Below, piece by piece: positions 20,043 to 29,220 of a stretch of 45,310 nt of DNA. The position numbers were made by a program, and so were the translations under genes. Numbering within the stretch: position 1 is the first letter of the stretch; every line of letters starts with the position of its first letter. Origin of the DNA: Caldifarciminota bacterium (GTDB lineage Bacteria > Hydrothermota > Tepidihabitantia > SM23-42); the NCBI GenBank assembly GCA_014859085.1, contig JACUUY010000004.1, positions 1 to 45,310 on the forward strand, given 5' to 3'. The notes beneath the pieces are model-generated. The model was not told the origin of the DNA and searched no databases. It saw only the letters and a list, made by a program, of their open reading frames with translations.

Positions 20043-20061
20043 AGCTTTCACGCTGAAAGCT
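20043..20061. repeat. Perfect 8-bp inverted repeat AGCTTTCA-CGC-TGAAAGCT
   Basis: Direct reading of the clpC/pgsB divergent intergenic region. Confidence 0.7.
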
Positions 20062-20097
20062 TTGCCCTACCTTCACAATGTGCGGGATTTTGTCATT

Positions 20098-20143
20098 AGG
20101 AATTTGAATTTGTTCAGGATTTAGAATTTGGGATTTGTGATTT
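20098..20143. repeat. Heptad repeat family RGRATTT
   Basis: AGGATTT AGAATTT GGGATTT GTGATTT (20116-20143), preceded by related AGGAATTTGAATTTG. Confidence 0.65.
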
Positions 20144-20185
20144 TTCAGTCAGGCCTCCGTGTCCCATAAGGAATGTGGGTGAGTA

Positions 20186-20214
20186 TTGACATCTGCCGTC
20201 CAATTCGGTATACT
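20186..20214 (+). promoter_or_regulatory. sigma70-like promoter TTGACA-17-TATACT for the pgs operon, likely leaderless
   Basis: TTGACA 20186-20191, TATACT 20209-20214, ATG at 20224. Confidence 0.7.
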
Positions 20215-20223
20215 GAAGATGAT

Positions 20224-21402
20224 ATGTTTCTGAGCATCTATGCGGTGTCAATCTTAATAGGGCTCTATGTGCTCTTTCTCAGGATTGAGAAGGTAAACCA
20301 CGAGAAAAGAGTCAAGTCGATCCCGATCCGCATCTGGGTCAATGGAAGCCGCGGCAAATCATCGGTCACCCGTTTGATCGCGGCCGGACTGAGAGGCGGC
20401 GGCAAGAGGGTCATTGCCAAGACAACCGGTACCAAAGCAAGTTATATCACTGACAACCGGAGTGAACAACCCGTAACGCGCCTCGGCATGGCGAACATCC
20501 GGGAGCAGGTCGAGATATTCAAAAAGGCAGTAGCCGAGAAACCTGAAGCGATCGTGCTGGAGTGCATGGCGCTGCGGCCGGACCTGCAATATTCCGAAGC
20601 CGCAGGAATCGTCAAGCCCAGTGTCGTGGTCATCACGAATGTCCGCGCCGACCACCTCGATGTAATGGGACCGTCGGTCAAAGACGTCGGCCGGTATCTC
20701 CTGAATTCTATACCGCAAAATGCCATGCTATTCCTTGGTGACGAGAGCATAGTGAGGGACCACGGCTTGGTCATACGGACAAAAGGCGGACGCGTGAGAG
20801 TATCGAATGAGAAAGAGATCACTGATCTCCAGATCAACGGATTCCCTTATATCGAGCACAAGGCGAATGTCGCCCTCGCACTCGAAGTCTGCCGGTATCA
20901 CGGAGTGGGCGATAAGGATGCCCTGAACGCGATGCGGAATGCGACCCCGGACCCGGGCGTGCTCCGGCGGCACAGCGTACGTCTGGGGGATAAAAGGGTT
21001 ACGATAGTCAATGCCATGGCCGCGAACGACCCGGATTCAACCTTTGTGATATGGCAGATGATAGACAAGAATTTTTCTGAACTGAACATCCTGATTAACT
21101 GCCGTGACGACCGTATCGACCGGTCGTTCCAGATGGCCGATCTGATTCGCGACCGGCTGCAGGGCGACCGGTACATCCTTACGGGCCGCGCGACCGGCGT
21201 GCTGGCAAGAAAACTCAGGCGGATCGTCGACCGGAGGAAGATCCTCGACCTCGGGGATAAGGACCCGGTTGAAGCAGTCAGTATTGCCGCCAGTCGCGTG
21301 GCGGATGAGAGCCTGATATTCGCGATGGGCAATACGGTCGGTTACGGAGAAGAATTAATGGAGCAGTTCCTGACAAAGAGAGGATTCGATGCTACTCATT
21401 GA
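20224..21402 (+). CDS. pgsB: Poly-gamma-glutamate synthase PgsB/CapB
   Basis: IRIWVNGSRGKSSVTRLIAAGLRGGGKRVIAKTTGT, ECMALRPDLQ, VITNVRADHLDVMG; ATG 20224 chosen because 20173 lies upstream of the promoter. Confidence 0.9.
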   Translation: MFLSIYAVSILIGLYVLFLRIEKVNHEKRVKSIPIRIWVNGSRGKSSVTRLIAAGLRGGGKRVIAKTTGTKASYITDNRSEQPVTRLGMANIREQVEIFKKAVAEKPEAIVLECMALRPDLQYSEAAGIVKPSVVVITNVRADHLDVMGPSVKDVGRYLLNSIPQNAMLFLGDESIVRDHGLVIRTKGGRVRVSNEKEITDLQINGFPYIEHKANVALALEVCRYHGVGDKDALNAMRNATPDPGVLRRHSVRLGDKRVTIVNAMAANDPDSTFVIWQMIDKNFSELNILINCRDDRIDRSFQMADLIRDRLQGDRYILTGRATGVLARKLRRIVDRRKILDLGDKDPVEAVSIAASRVADESLIFAMGNTVGYGEELMEQFLTKRGFDATH

Positions 21403-21841
21403 AGCGGTCGGCATCGGTATGTTCCTGAGTCTCATCCTTACAGAGACGATAGGGCTTGCCGCCGGCGGCATTGTCGTGCCGGGTTATATCGCTCTTGTCC
21501 TGCACCACCCGGTCCAGGTCATCGCTACGGTCCTTGCCGGTCTGGTGACCTATCTGATCATCAAGGTGCTGTCGTCTTACATCATCATTTATGGCCGGAG
21601 ACTGTTGATCATATCGATACTGATGGGTTACCTGATCGCCTATCTGACGCGCATCTCCCCCACACTGACCATGAACGACCTCAGCCTTAATATCCAGACC
21701 GTCGGCTTCGTGATCCCCGGGCTGATCGCATACTGGATCGCACGCCAGGGAATACTACCGACCATTGCGGCAATGATCATCGTTTCAAGCCTCGTCCGTT
21801 TGATCATCATCATCATCCACAACGGGATCGTGCTGCCATGA
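21389..21841 (+). CDS. pgsC: Poly-gamma-glutamate biosynthesis protein PgsC/CapC
   Basis: Membrane protein with GLAAGGIVVPGYIAL; overlaps pgsB. Confidence 0.88.
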   Translation: MLLIEAVGIGMFLSLILTETIGLAAGGIVVPGYIALVLHHPVQVIATVLAGLVTYLIIKVLSSYIIIYGRRLLIISILMGYLIAYLTRISPTLTMNDLSLNIQTVGFVIPGLIAYWIARQGILPTIAAMIIVSSLVRLIIIIIHNGIVLP

Positions 21842-22914
21842 AGAGACGCGAAGGCAAGATATCTATCCTCTCATTGTCGATCGCAACCGTGGTCACCATC
21901 ATGCTAATGACCGTGGTCCTGAATTCAAAAACGAGGGTTCGGTCGAAATACTACACAGAGAAAATGGCCGCGGCGCTGACCGCGCAGAGTGCGTTCAGTG
22001 CGGTTAAACAAACCGTAAATGAAATGGGTATACTGATCGACCGGATAAATGATCCCAACGAAACCGGCCTGATCGGCATCCAGTATTCGCCGATCACCAC
22101 GGCGCGTGGCGACCTCGACCCAAAACTGACCTCGACCAATCCCAACTTCGCCGCATCGGTCGTGCATCTGCTGAAACAAATCGGCCTCCGAAAGAACGAC
22201 TCCGTGGCCGTGCTTCTGACCGGTTCCTTCCCGGCGCTCAACATAAGCGTGATCAGCGCCGTCCAGGCATTGGAACTCGAACCGGTCATCATCACCTCGG
22301 TCGGTTCCTCGATGTGGGGAGCGAATTTTCCCGAGTTCACATACCTCGACATGGAAACCATGCTCATGGACCGGGGAATATTCAGAAGCAATTCCGCCGC
22401 CGCCTCAATGGGCGGCGAGGATGGCATCGGACGGGGATTGAGCCCGGCTGGACGCGAACTGATCATAGGCGCGGCTTCGAGGAACAATGTGCCAATGCTC
22501 AATGCGGCAAACCTCGATGAAATGATCGCTAAGAAGATCGACCTCTACACCGCTGGCGGCAGAATCAAAGCGTTCGTCAATGCCGGTGATATAACGTCCG
22601 CACTCGTCGGGACAGAAGCAGGCAACGGTCTCATCCGGCCCCATATTGTGAAGAGCGGACCTGGGCTCGTTGCATTGTTCTCGAAGAGTGGGGTCCCCGT
22701 GATCAACTTGGTCGACATCGTGCAATTCGCGCGGGAGAACGATCTGCCGGTCGCTCCAATACCACTACCCGTACCGGGAGAGGGACGAATTTACAATGAA
22801 TACAAATACTCGGTGACCATGGCGGTCATCGCCGCCCTGATAATCGTTGCCATCCTTTTTGTAGTATTGCGGTTCGATATTGACCACTATTTGAAAGGGA
22901 GCAAGAATGATTAA
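21838..22914 (+). CDS. pgsW: Poly-gamma-glutamate system protein PgsW-like
   Basis: TM-anchored protein directly after pgsC with ATGA overlap; LTGSFPALNISVISAVQALELEPVIITSVGSSMWGAN. Confidence 0.75.
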   Translation: MKRREGKISILSLSIATVVTIMLMTVVLNSKTRVRSKYYTEKMAAALTAQSAFSAVKQTVNEMGILIDRINDPNETGLIGIQYSPITTARGDLDPKLTSTNPNFAASVVHLLKQIGLRKNDSVAVLLTGSFPALNISVISAVQALELEPVIITSVGSSMWGANFPEFTYLDMETMLMDRGIFRSNSAAASMGGEDGIGRGLSPAGRELIIGAASRNNVPMLNAANLDEMIAKKIDLYTAGGRIKAFVNAGDITSALVGTEAGNGLIRPHIVKSGPGLVALFSKSGVPVINLVDIVQFARENDLPVAPIPLPVPGEGRIYNEYKYSVTMAVIAALIIVAILFVVLRFDIDHYLKGSKND

Positions 22915-23737
22915 TCTAATGATCGCACTGTGTCTTGTCTCACAACTGAAAGAAATACAGCCCGCGAAGAAAATGGAGATCGAGATCGTCACGAAACAGA
23001 CCGACGAGTATCTGCTCTTGACGAAGAACGAACCGGTTTCGTTCTCGGTCGAAGGACCGACCTATCTGCGGGTTTATACGCGGATCATCTGGCCCAAGGG
23101 CAACCTGGGAAGCCAGATCTACAAGTTGATACTGCAGGAGAACAAGCGCGATGAAAGCATCATCACCCTCGAGTCCGAAGAGTCCGTTGTTTCCAAGGAC
23201 AATAAGGGCAGAACGATAAGTAAATGGCGCACTTTCTACATCGAGGTACCCGAAGGGTCGAACCATTACCGGCTCACACACTGGTCTTCACCGAATGACA
23301 CGATCCTCGTGAAATTCGCCTACGAATCGCCTAAGAAATGGACCGAGGTACACGCCACCGAGTATAACGCAACGATCGAAGCCGTAGAAGAAGAGAGGAT
23401 ACTGAAGTACTACGAACTCAAGAAGAACGAGGAAATCACCCTGCGCATCAACGGACCAGCCCGCCTCCGTGTGATCTCCAGGCTCAACTATGACGAAAGG
23501 ATGATCGGTGACCAGAACTACACGATCCTTGTCGAAGACGGCGGCACGACCGAGAAATTCGCTCTCAAGGGCTACAAATCGCAGATAATAACTTACAAGG
23601 ATAGAAGGAATATCGTACCGTCGAACGCACGCAGTTTCCATATGAACCTGAAGGAAGGAACGCATGTACTGAGATTCACTCTAACCGGCACCGTGGCCGA
23701 AAGCGCTGCATTGCGATTCCTGGTCGAATCACGATGA
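22907..23737 (+). CDS. Periplasmic protein with two tandem copies of a ~115-aa beta-rich domain
   Basis: Copy 1 TKNEPVSFSVEGPTYLRVYTRI...YKLILQE...WRTFYIEVPEGSNHYRLTH...; copy 2 KKNEEITLRINGPARLRVISRL...YTILVED...ARSFHMNLKEGTHVLRFTL... Confidence 0.65.
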   Translation: MINLMIALCLVSQLKEIQPAKKMEIEIVTKQTDEYLLLTKNEPVSFSVEGPTYLRVYTRIIWPKGNLGSQIYKLILQENKRDESIITLESEESVVSKDNKGRTISKWRTFYIEVPEGSNHYRLTHWSSPNDTILVKFAYESPKKWTEVHATEYNATIEAVEEERILKYYELKKNEEITLRINGPARLRVISRLNYDERMIGDQNYTILVEDGGTTEKFALKGYKSQIITYKDRRNIVPSNARSFHMNLKEGTHVLRFTLTGTVAESAALRFLVESR

Positions 23738-24726
23738 TATTCCTCCTTCTCATAGCCGTCTGGGATTACTCGTATGAAACTGATATCGATTTCGGGTACG
23801 ATAACAATATCTACGCGTATTCGCAGCCGTATATTGACGACTTCCTGAACGGGGTGCGTCCGTACCGCTTCCCCTTCGAAACATACGATGATCTGGTGAC
23901 CTCGGTCGATTTCCAACTTCTGCTGCGAAACCGGTTCTTCGGCCGGCGCACGACGACCTTCAATTTCGACGTGAGCAGCAACAATTACCTCGTGAATAAC
24001 CAGAAGAATTTCCAGAGGTACACCTTCGGACTGCGCCAATCGCTCGGCCGGTCTTCGATTAAAGTCTCCTACCAGATGATCCCGGGCTACCTCATACGGT
24101 ACTACCGGAACCCCCAGGGAACGGCCACTGATTATATTGACTGCGAGGCGGCATACCACACGGTATCCGGGAAATTGTCGTATACGACTGCAAATGATGT
24201 CACGATAAGCGCCGTTTACGGCCACAGATGGGATGACTACATCAAAGAATTCAACAGATACGATGCCCGGGGTCATGTGATAGACCTGGGTATCGCGAAG
24301 AAACTGTCAAGGTACCTGGATCTCGAATTCGGTTACACATACCGGATTTCGAGGAGCGACTCTGCCGGTGCGGCGATGATCGATACTGTACTGACACCTG
24401 ACGGTTCATTCTACCAGCATTCGCTGAACGGCAATCTCAGGTTACAGACCGTCATTATCACACCTACGATACTGCGATGCTCGTACGGGTATGGCATGCG
24501 TTACTACACTTCATCAGACACCGACGATATTCTCCATTTCGGACGCCGCGACCACCGGCATCGGATCAGCATCAGCAGCCAATCGCGCATCCTTACCGGC
24601 GTGAGGTTAAAGTTCTTCTTCACGTATCAGTGGAGGAAATCTCATTCCGATGTATTCCCGCCCATTGCTGAGATAAAAGACTATAATAAGTACCAAGCAG
24701 GAGCAGGTCTGCAATTCTATCATTAG
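23734..24726 (+). CDS. Putative outer-membrane beta-barrel protein
   Basis: Signal peptide followed by alternating aromatic/polar strands (SIKVSYQMIPGYLIRYYRN, LDLEFGYTYRISRS, YQAGAGLQFYH); ATGA overlap with upstream gene. Confidence 0.55.
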   Translation: MIFLLLIAVWDYSYETDIDFGYDNNIYAYSQPYIDDFLNGVRPYRFPFETYDDLVTSVDFQLLLRNRFFGRRTTTFNFDVSSNNYLVNNQKNFQRYTFGLRQSLGRSSIKVSYQMIPGYLIRYYRNPQGTATDYIDCEAAYHTVSGKLSYTTANDVTISAVYGHRWDDYIKEFNRYDARGHVIDLGIAKKLSRYLDLEFGYTYRISRSDSAGAAMIDTVLTPDGSFYQHSLNGNLRLQTVIITPTILRCSYGYGMRYYTSSDTDDILHFGRRDHRHRISISSQSRILTGVRLKFFFTYQWRKSHSDVFPPIAEIKDYNKYQAGAGLQFYH

Positions 24727-24734
24727 GGGGTTAT

Positions 24735-25706
24735 GTGGGATATTTGAAATACTTTGGATTAGTTTTCCTTGTCTTGTCTTTCTGCGGCCGGCCTGAGGTC
24801 ACGGAGCCGGAAACGAACTTCGTTATAATCGGGGGGTGCCCGCTTCCAGGTTATGCCAAGAAAGTCGAGCTCGCGGGCGGTCTGGCCTACGTGGCAAATG
24901 GACAGGGCGGGTTGCAGATCGTCGATATCAACGACCCGGATTCGGCGTTTATCGTCGGCAGCTATGAACCCGACCGCGATGTCGGCGGCGTTGCCGTGCG
25001 GGACACCTTCGCCTTTCTCGCCCTCGCCTCGTCGACGAGCGGCGGCCTCGTGATCCTGAACGTCAGCGACCCGGCAAACCCGCTATTTGTCGGGCAGGAT
25101 CCATCGATATACGGATACGACGTTGCGGCTCCGCCGGCCGATACAATGTATGTCTACATTGCAGCAAGCTACTGGTTCATTATCGAGGATGTGTATTCAT
25201 ATCCTCAATATCCGTCTTTTGCCCGCCGGTTTTCGACCCCGGGTAATGTCCGCCATGTGTTCATGGCAGGTCAGATGGCATACCTGGCGTGCGAGCAGAT
25301 GGGGCTCCAGTTGGTTGACCTTTCGAGACCAGACAGCACGGCCCTGGCCGGCTGGATCGACACGCCGTCCAATGCGCGGAATGTCTTTGTCACCGGCGAC
25401 TATGCTTACGTGGCAGACGGCCGCGCCGGACTCATTATCATCGATGTATCGAATATCGACCATCCTGTTCTTGTGGGCCAGTATGATACGCCCAGGTACG
25501 CGAATGGCGTCCACGTATCGGGCAACCTCGCCTACGTGGCTGACGGTGAAGGTGGGCTGCAGGTGATCGACGTCACTGACCCGGCAGATCCTGAATTGTA
25601 CGGCAGAATAACGACCCCCTACGCAAACGGCGTCTACGTGCGCAACGATACGGTCTATATCGCGGATCGCGATATGGGACTCGTGATAATCGTGGAGGAG
25701 CAATGA
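24735..25706 (+). CDS. LVIVD-repeat lipoprotein
   Basis: Lipobox-like FLVLSFCG; repeats AYVANGQGGLQIVDINDPDS, AYVADGRAGLIIIDVSNIDHP, AYVADGEGGLQVIDVTDPADP. Confidence 0.85.
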   Translation: MGYLKYFGLVFLVLSFCGRPEVTEPETNFVIIGGCPLPGYAKKVELAGGLAYVANGQGGLQIVDINDPDSAFIVGSYEPDRDVGGVAVRDTFAFLALASSTSGGLVILNVSDPANPLFVGQDPSIYGYDVAAPPADTMYVYIAASYWFIIEDVYSYPQYPSFARRFSTPGNVRHVFMAGQMAYLACEQMGLQLVDLSRPDSTALAGWIDTPSNARNVFVTGDYAYVADGRAGLIIIDVSNIDHPVLVGQYDTPRYANGVHVSGNLAYVADGEGGLQVIDVTDPADPELYGRITTPYANGVYVRNDTVYIADRDMGLVIIVEEQ

Positions 25707-28700
25707 TTCTGTTAGCAATGCTCCTCATCAGCGCCGCGGTCCAGGATGAGATCCAGATCATAGCAAGCACGCCATCGATGCTTTCTTTTCGCCTGGAATT
25801 CTCCGATTTCAGACAGAGCGAGCAGGTCCCGATCACGAGATTCATCATTTCGGAAAAAATGCCCACTTATGAATATACCGCAGCACAGATCGACTCTTCG
25901 ACCGACGCGGAGGGATCGCCCGATACCGGGCCGGTAATGATCGGGGATCCGGTCCCCTTCGGAGATGTCACACTCTACCCTGTTACCATTCAGCCTTCTT
26001 ATGTCAATAACCAGGTCAAGCGTTATGTAAAAACTGCTGAGGTGCGGCTGGATTTCATCCCAAGCCCGCGGCAGCCTCAGCTCAGCCCGTCCATGAGTTC
26101 TGTATTCAGGTCGCTGATCCTCAATTTTCGCCAGACCGGTAACGGCAAACCCATGGGCTATCTCATTATCACACCCGAGGCCTACCTCAGCACGATCCAA
26201 CCCCTGGCAAGGTGGAAAGAAAAGAAGGGCTGGCATGTCGAGATCAGAACACTGTCACAAACCGGCAGCACGGCCGTCCAGATCAGGAACTATATCGCAG
26301 GCGCTTACAGCACCTGGTCGCCCCGACCCGAGTACGTCCTGCTTGCGGGTAACGATATCCCGGCCGCCGCGAACATCACGCCGCCGGGCGCGACGGACCA
26401 TCCCTACACCCTGATCCAGGGTGACGATTTTCTCAGCGAACTCCTCATCGGCCGGCTGCCCGCAGCCAACGAACTGGAGCTGGCAACCATGGTCGCCAAG
26501 ATTATCGGCTACGAAACAAACCCGTTTGCGGCTGGCACATCATGGTACACGCGCTCGCTCATGGTCGGCGCAAACGAGCCGGCGAACATGACAACGCCTC
26601 TGCCCACGAAACGATTCGTGCGGGACAAACTGATTTCAAAGGGTATTACGAATGTGGACACGGTGTTCTTTCCGATGCCCGCTTCGGAGATCGCAAACTC
26701 CGTAAATCAGGGTGCACTATTCGTGAATTACCGCGCTGGTCAAGGCCTATGGGGAGGATGGCCTTTCCCCTATTTCATAAATAGTGATGTACTGGTGCTC
26801 GAAAATGGATGGAAATTGCCGGTAGTTACGAGCATAACCTGCATGACCGGCAATTTCACCAATAACGCGTGCTTCGGCAAGAACTGGTTGGTGGCCGGAA
26901 ATCCGGTCACACCCCGAGGCGCAGTCGCATTTATCGGTGCATCCGCAACATCAACATCGAGCCGGTGGAACAACTGTTTGGACTACGGGATCTACTGGGC
27001 GATCTGCAACGAAGACATTCACAGCATAGCCGCGGCGCTGTATCGCGGCAAAATGGAAGTGTACGCGAACTTCCCCGGTGATACGACATGGTTGTCGGGC
27101 AGTTCGTTCTACTTCCACACCTACAATCTGCTCGGCGATCCGTCGCTGGAGCTCTGGACCGGCGTACCCGATTCATTCATCGCAACTCATGCATCATCGA
27201 TGCCGGCCGGCACCAATTCATTCTCGGTGCATATTGCAAACAGCGCGTCGCAACCGGTTAGCGGAGCGATGGTCAGTCTCTACAAGGTAAGTGAAGTCAA
27301 GGAAGTCGGGTACACGGACGCTTCCGGCAATATTGAATTCAACTTCGCGACGTCGACCCAGGACACGATGTTCGTGACCGTAACCAAGCACAATTTCAAA
27401 CCCTATCGCGGATACGCCATGGCCACGAGTTCGGCCGTTTTTGTCGGTCACCATTCCCATGCGGTCAATGACCCGTCCGGCAACAACAATGGCGAAGTCA
27501 ACCCGGGCGAGACGATCGAATTCGGTGTGACGCTCAAGAACTATGGCACTTCGACCACGGCGACCAATGTTACTGCGCGCCTGTCGATCGATAACGCCAA
27601 TGTGACGATCACTGATTCGATCAAGTCTTATGGAAATATTAACCCCGGCGCCACGGCGGCCGCTACGCCGTTCATCTTCAATGTTTCGACGAATGCGCAG
27701 CACAATGAAATGCTTGAATTCGACCTCAATATCACGTCGGGACAGGGTAACTGGTCAGGAACGCTCTGGGTGCCGGTCAAGGACGCCGAACTTATCTATG
27801 AGGCCCATCAGGTGCAGGACGCCAACGGCATCCTCGAACCGGGCGAAACGCGCGACCTGCTCGTTTCGGTAAAGAACACCGGCGGGCTCGCGGCAGGCAA
27901 TGTCTGGGGGGTCCTCCGTTCAGCAAATAGCGGGTTGACCGTAACCGACTCCACTGGTTATTTCGGCAATGTCGCGGTAGGCGGGTCAGCAACGAACAGT
28001 TCAAATTATTTCACTCTGTCAGCCCACCCGCAGCTGACACCAGGCACTATCGTTCGCTTCTCCCTGATCCTGACCGGTGACAATGGACTGGTCGACACAA
28101 CCGGGTTCCGGCTTACCCTCGGCATCGTCGATTCAAGCATACCCCTCGGACCTGATGCGTACGGATATTATGCCTATGACGACACGGACGCGGGATATCT
28201 CGAGACCCCGGTATTTGACTGGATCGAGATCGACCCGGCGCACGGCGGACCCGGGGACACGATCAGCCTCGGGCATGACGAGACCAAGACCGTCGGGCTG
28301 CCTTTCAATTTCAAATTCTACGGCAACTGGTACAACCGCGTCTCGATCTGCTCGAACGGCTATATGGCCATGGATTCAACCACGATCGCCGACATGTACA
28401 ACTGGCGCATACCGGCCGCTGGCGGACCGCCCCTGTTGATCGCGCCGTTCTGGGACGACCTGAGCCCCAATATCACGGATTCGAGCGGCAATGTCTGTTA
28501 CTGGCATGATGCCGCAAACCACCGCTTCGTTATCGAATGGTCGCGGGTCCAGCACATTCATGATCCAACAAATCCGACCCCGGCTGAGCTTCAGACATTC
28601 CAGGTCGTGCTTTACGATCCGCAGTACTATCCGACTCTGACCGGCGATGGCGAGATCCTGTTCCAGTACCTCGAGATCACGAACGACGACGTCTGGCACA

Positions 28701-29155
28701 ACTACGCAACCGTCGGCATTGAGAACTACGGCCACACGACCGGCATCGAATACACTTATGCGAACACGTACCCGCCGGCTGCGGCGCCCCTGGCAAACGG
28801 CCGCGCGATAAAATTCACGACCAGCCCGCCGGACACATTCACGGGCGTAGCCGAATTCAACACGACCCCCGTTGCCGGAATTTCACTGCAGGTATCGCCC
28901 AATCCCTCTTCGAAATTGGTCAGTATCAATTTCAGCATAGAGCAGAGCGCAAAGAGCATAGGGTTAGATATCTATAATGCAGCCGGCCGTCTGGTGAAAC
29001 ACTTTCACTGCGCTATGCCCCATGCCCCATGCGCTATGCAGGTAGTGTGGGACGGCACGGACAATACCGGCAGACGAGTTCCGGCCGGCATATATTTCGT
29101 AGTCTTGAAATCAGAACACCATTGTAGCACCAGGAAAGTGGTCCTCGTAGATTGA
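25703..29155 (+). CDS. C25 (gingipain-like) family protein with FlgD/T9SS-like C-terminal domain
   Basis: GYLIITPEAYLSTIQPLARWKEKKGWHVEIRTL...IRNYIAGAY...PEYVLLAGND...SITCMTGNF; CTD IYNAAGRLVKHF...WDGTDNTGRRVPAGIYFVVL. Confidence 0.85.
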   Translation: MILLAMLLISAAVQDEIQIIASTPSMLSFRLEFSDFRQSEQVPITRFIISEKMPTYEYTAAQIDSSTDAEGSPDTGPVMIGDPVPFGDVTLYPVTIQPSYVNNQVKRYVKTAEVRLDFIPSPRQPQLSPSMSSVFRSLILNFRQTGNGKPMGYLIITPEAYLSTIQPLARWKEKKGWHVEIRTLSQTGSTAVQIRNYIAGAYSTWSPRPEYVLLAGNDIPAAANITPPGATDHPYTLIQGDDFLSELLIGRLPAANELELATMVAKIIGYETNPFAAGTSWYTRSLMVGANEPANMTTPLPTKRFVRDKLISKGITNVDTVFFPMPASEIANSVNQGALFVNYRAGQGLWGGWPFPYFINSDVLVLENGWKLPVVTSITCMTGNFTNNACFGKNWLVAGNPVTPRGAVAFIGASATSTSSRWNNCLDYGIYWAICNEDIHSIAAALYRGKMEVYANFPGDTTWLSGSSFYFHTYNLLGDPSLELWTGVPDSFIATHASSMPAGTNSFSVHIANSASQPVSGAMVSLYKVSEVKEVGYTDASGNIEFNFATSTQDTMFVTVTKHNFKPYRGYAMATSSAVFVGHHSHAVNDPSGNNNGEVNPGETIEFGVTLKNYGTSTTATNVTARLSIDNANVTITDSIKSYGNINPGATAAATPFIFNVSTNAQHNEMLEFDLNITSGQGNWSGTLWVPVKDAELIYEAHQVQDANGILEPGETRDLLVSVKNTGGLAAGNVWGVLRSANSGLTVTDSTGYFGNVAVGGSATNSSNYFTLSAHPQLTPGTIVRFSLILTGDNGLVDTTGFRLTLGIVDSSIPLGPDAYGYYAYDDTDAGYLETPVFDWIEIDPAHGGPGDTISLGHDETKTVGLPFNFKFYGNWYNRVSICSNGYMAMDSTTIADMYNWRIPAAGGPPLLIAPFWDDLSPNITDSSGNVCYWHDAANHRFVIEWSRVQHIHDPTNPTPAELQTFQVVLYDPQYYPTLTGDGEILFQYLEITNDDVWHNYATVGIENYGHTTGIEYTYANTYPPAAAPLANGRAIKFTTSPPDTFTGVAEFNTTPVAGISLQVSPNPSSKLVSINFSIEQSAKSIGLDIYNAAGRLVKHFHCAMPHAPCAMQVVWDGTDNTGRRVPAGIYFVVLKSEHHCSTRKVVLVD
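28934..29040. repeat. Heptad inverted repeat, copy 1 (arms 28934-28961 and 29013-29040)
   Basis: AGCATAG AGCAGAG CGCAAAG AGCATAG / 51-nt spacer / CTATGCC CCATGCC CCATGCG CTATGCA. Confidence 0.8.
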
Positions 29156-29220
29156 AATGGTCATTAAGATCAACTGCAGCATGGTAATGAGTACTGTGTT
29201 GCGGTCATCAAGGGGGCATC

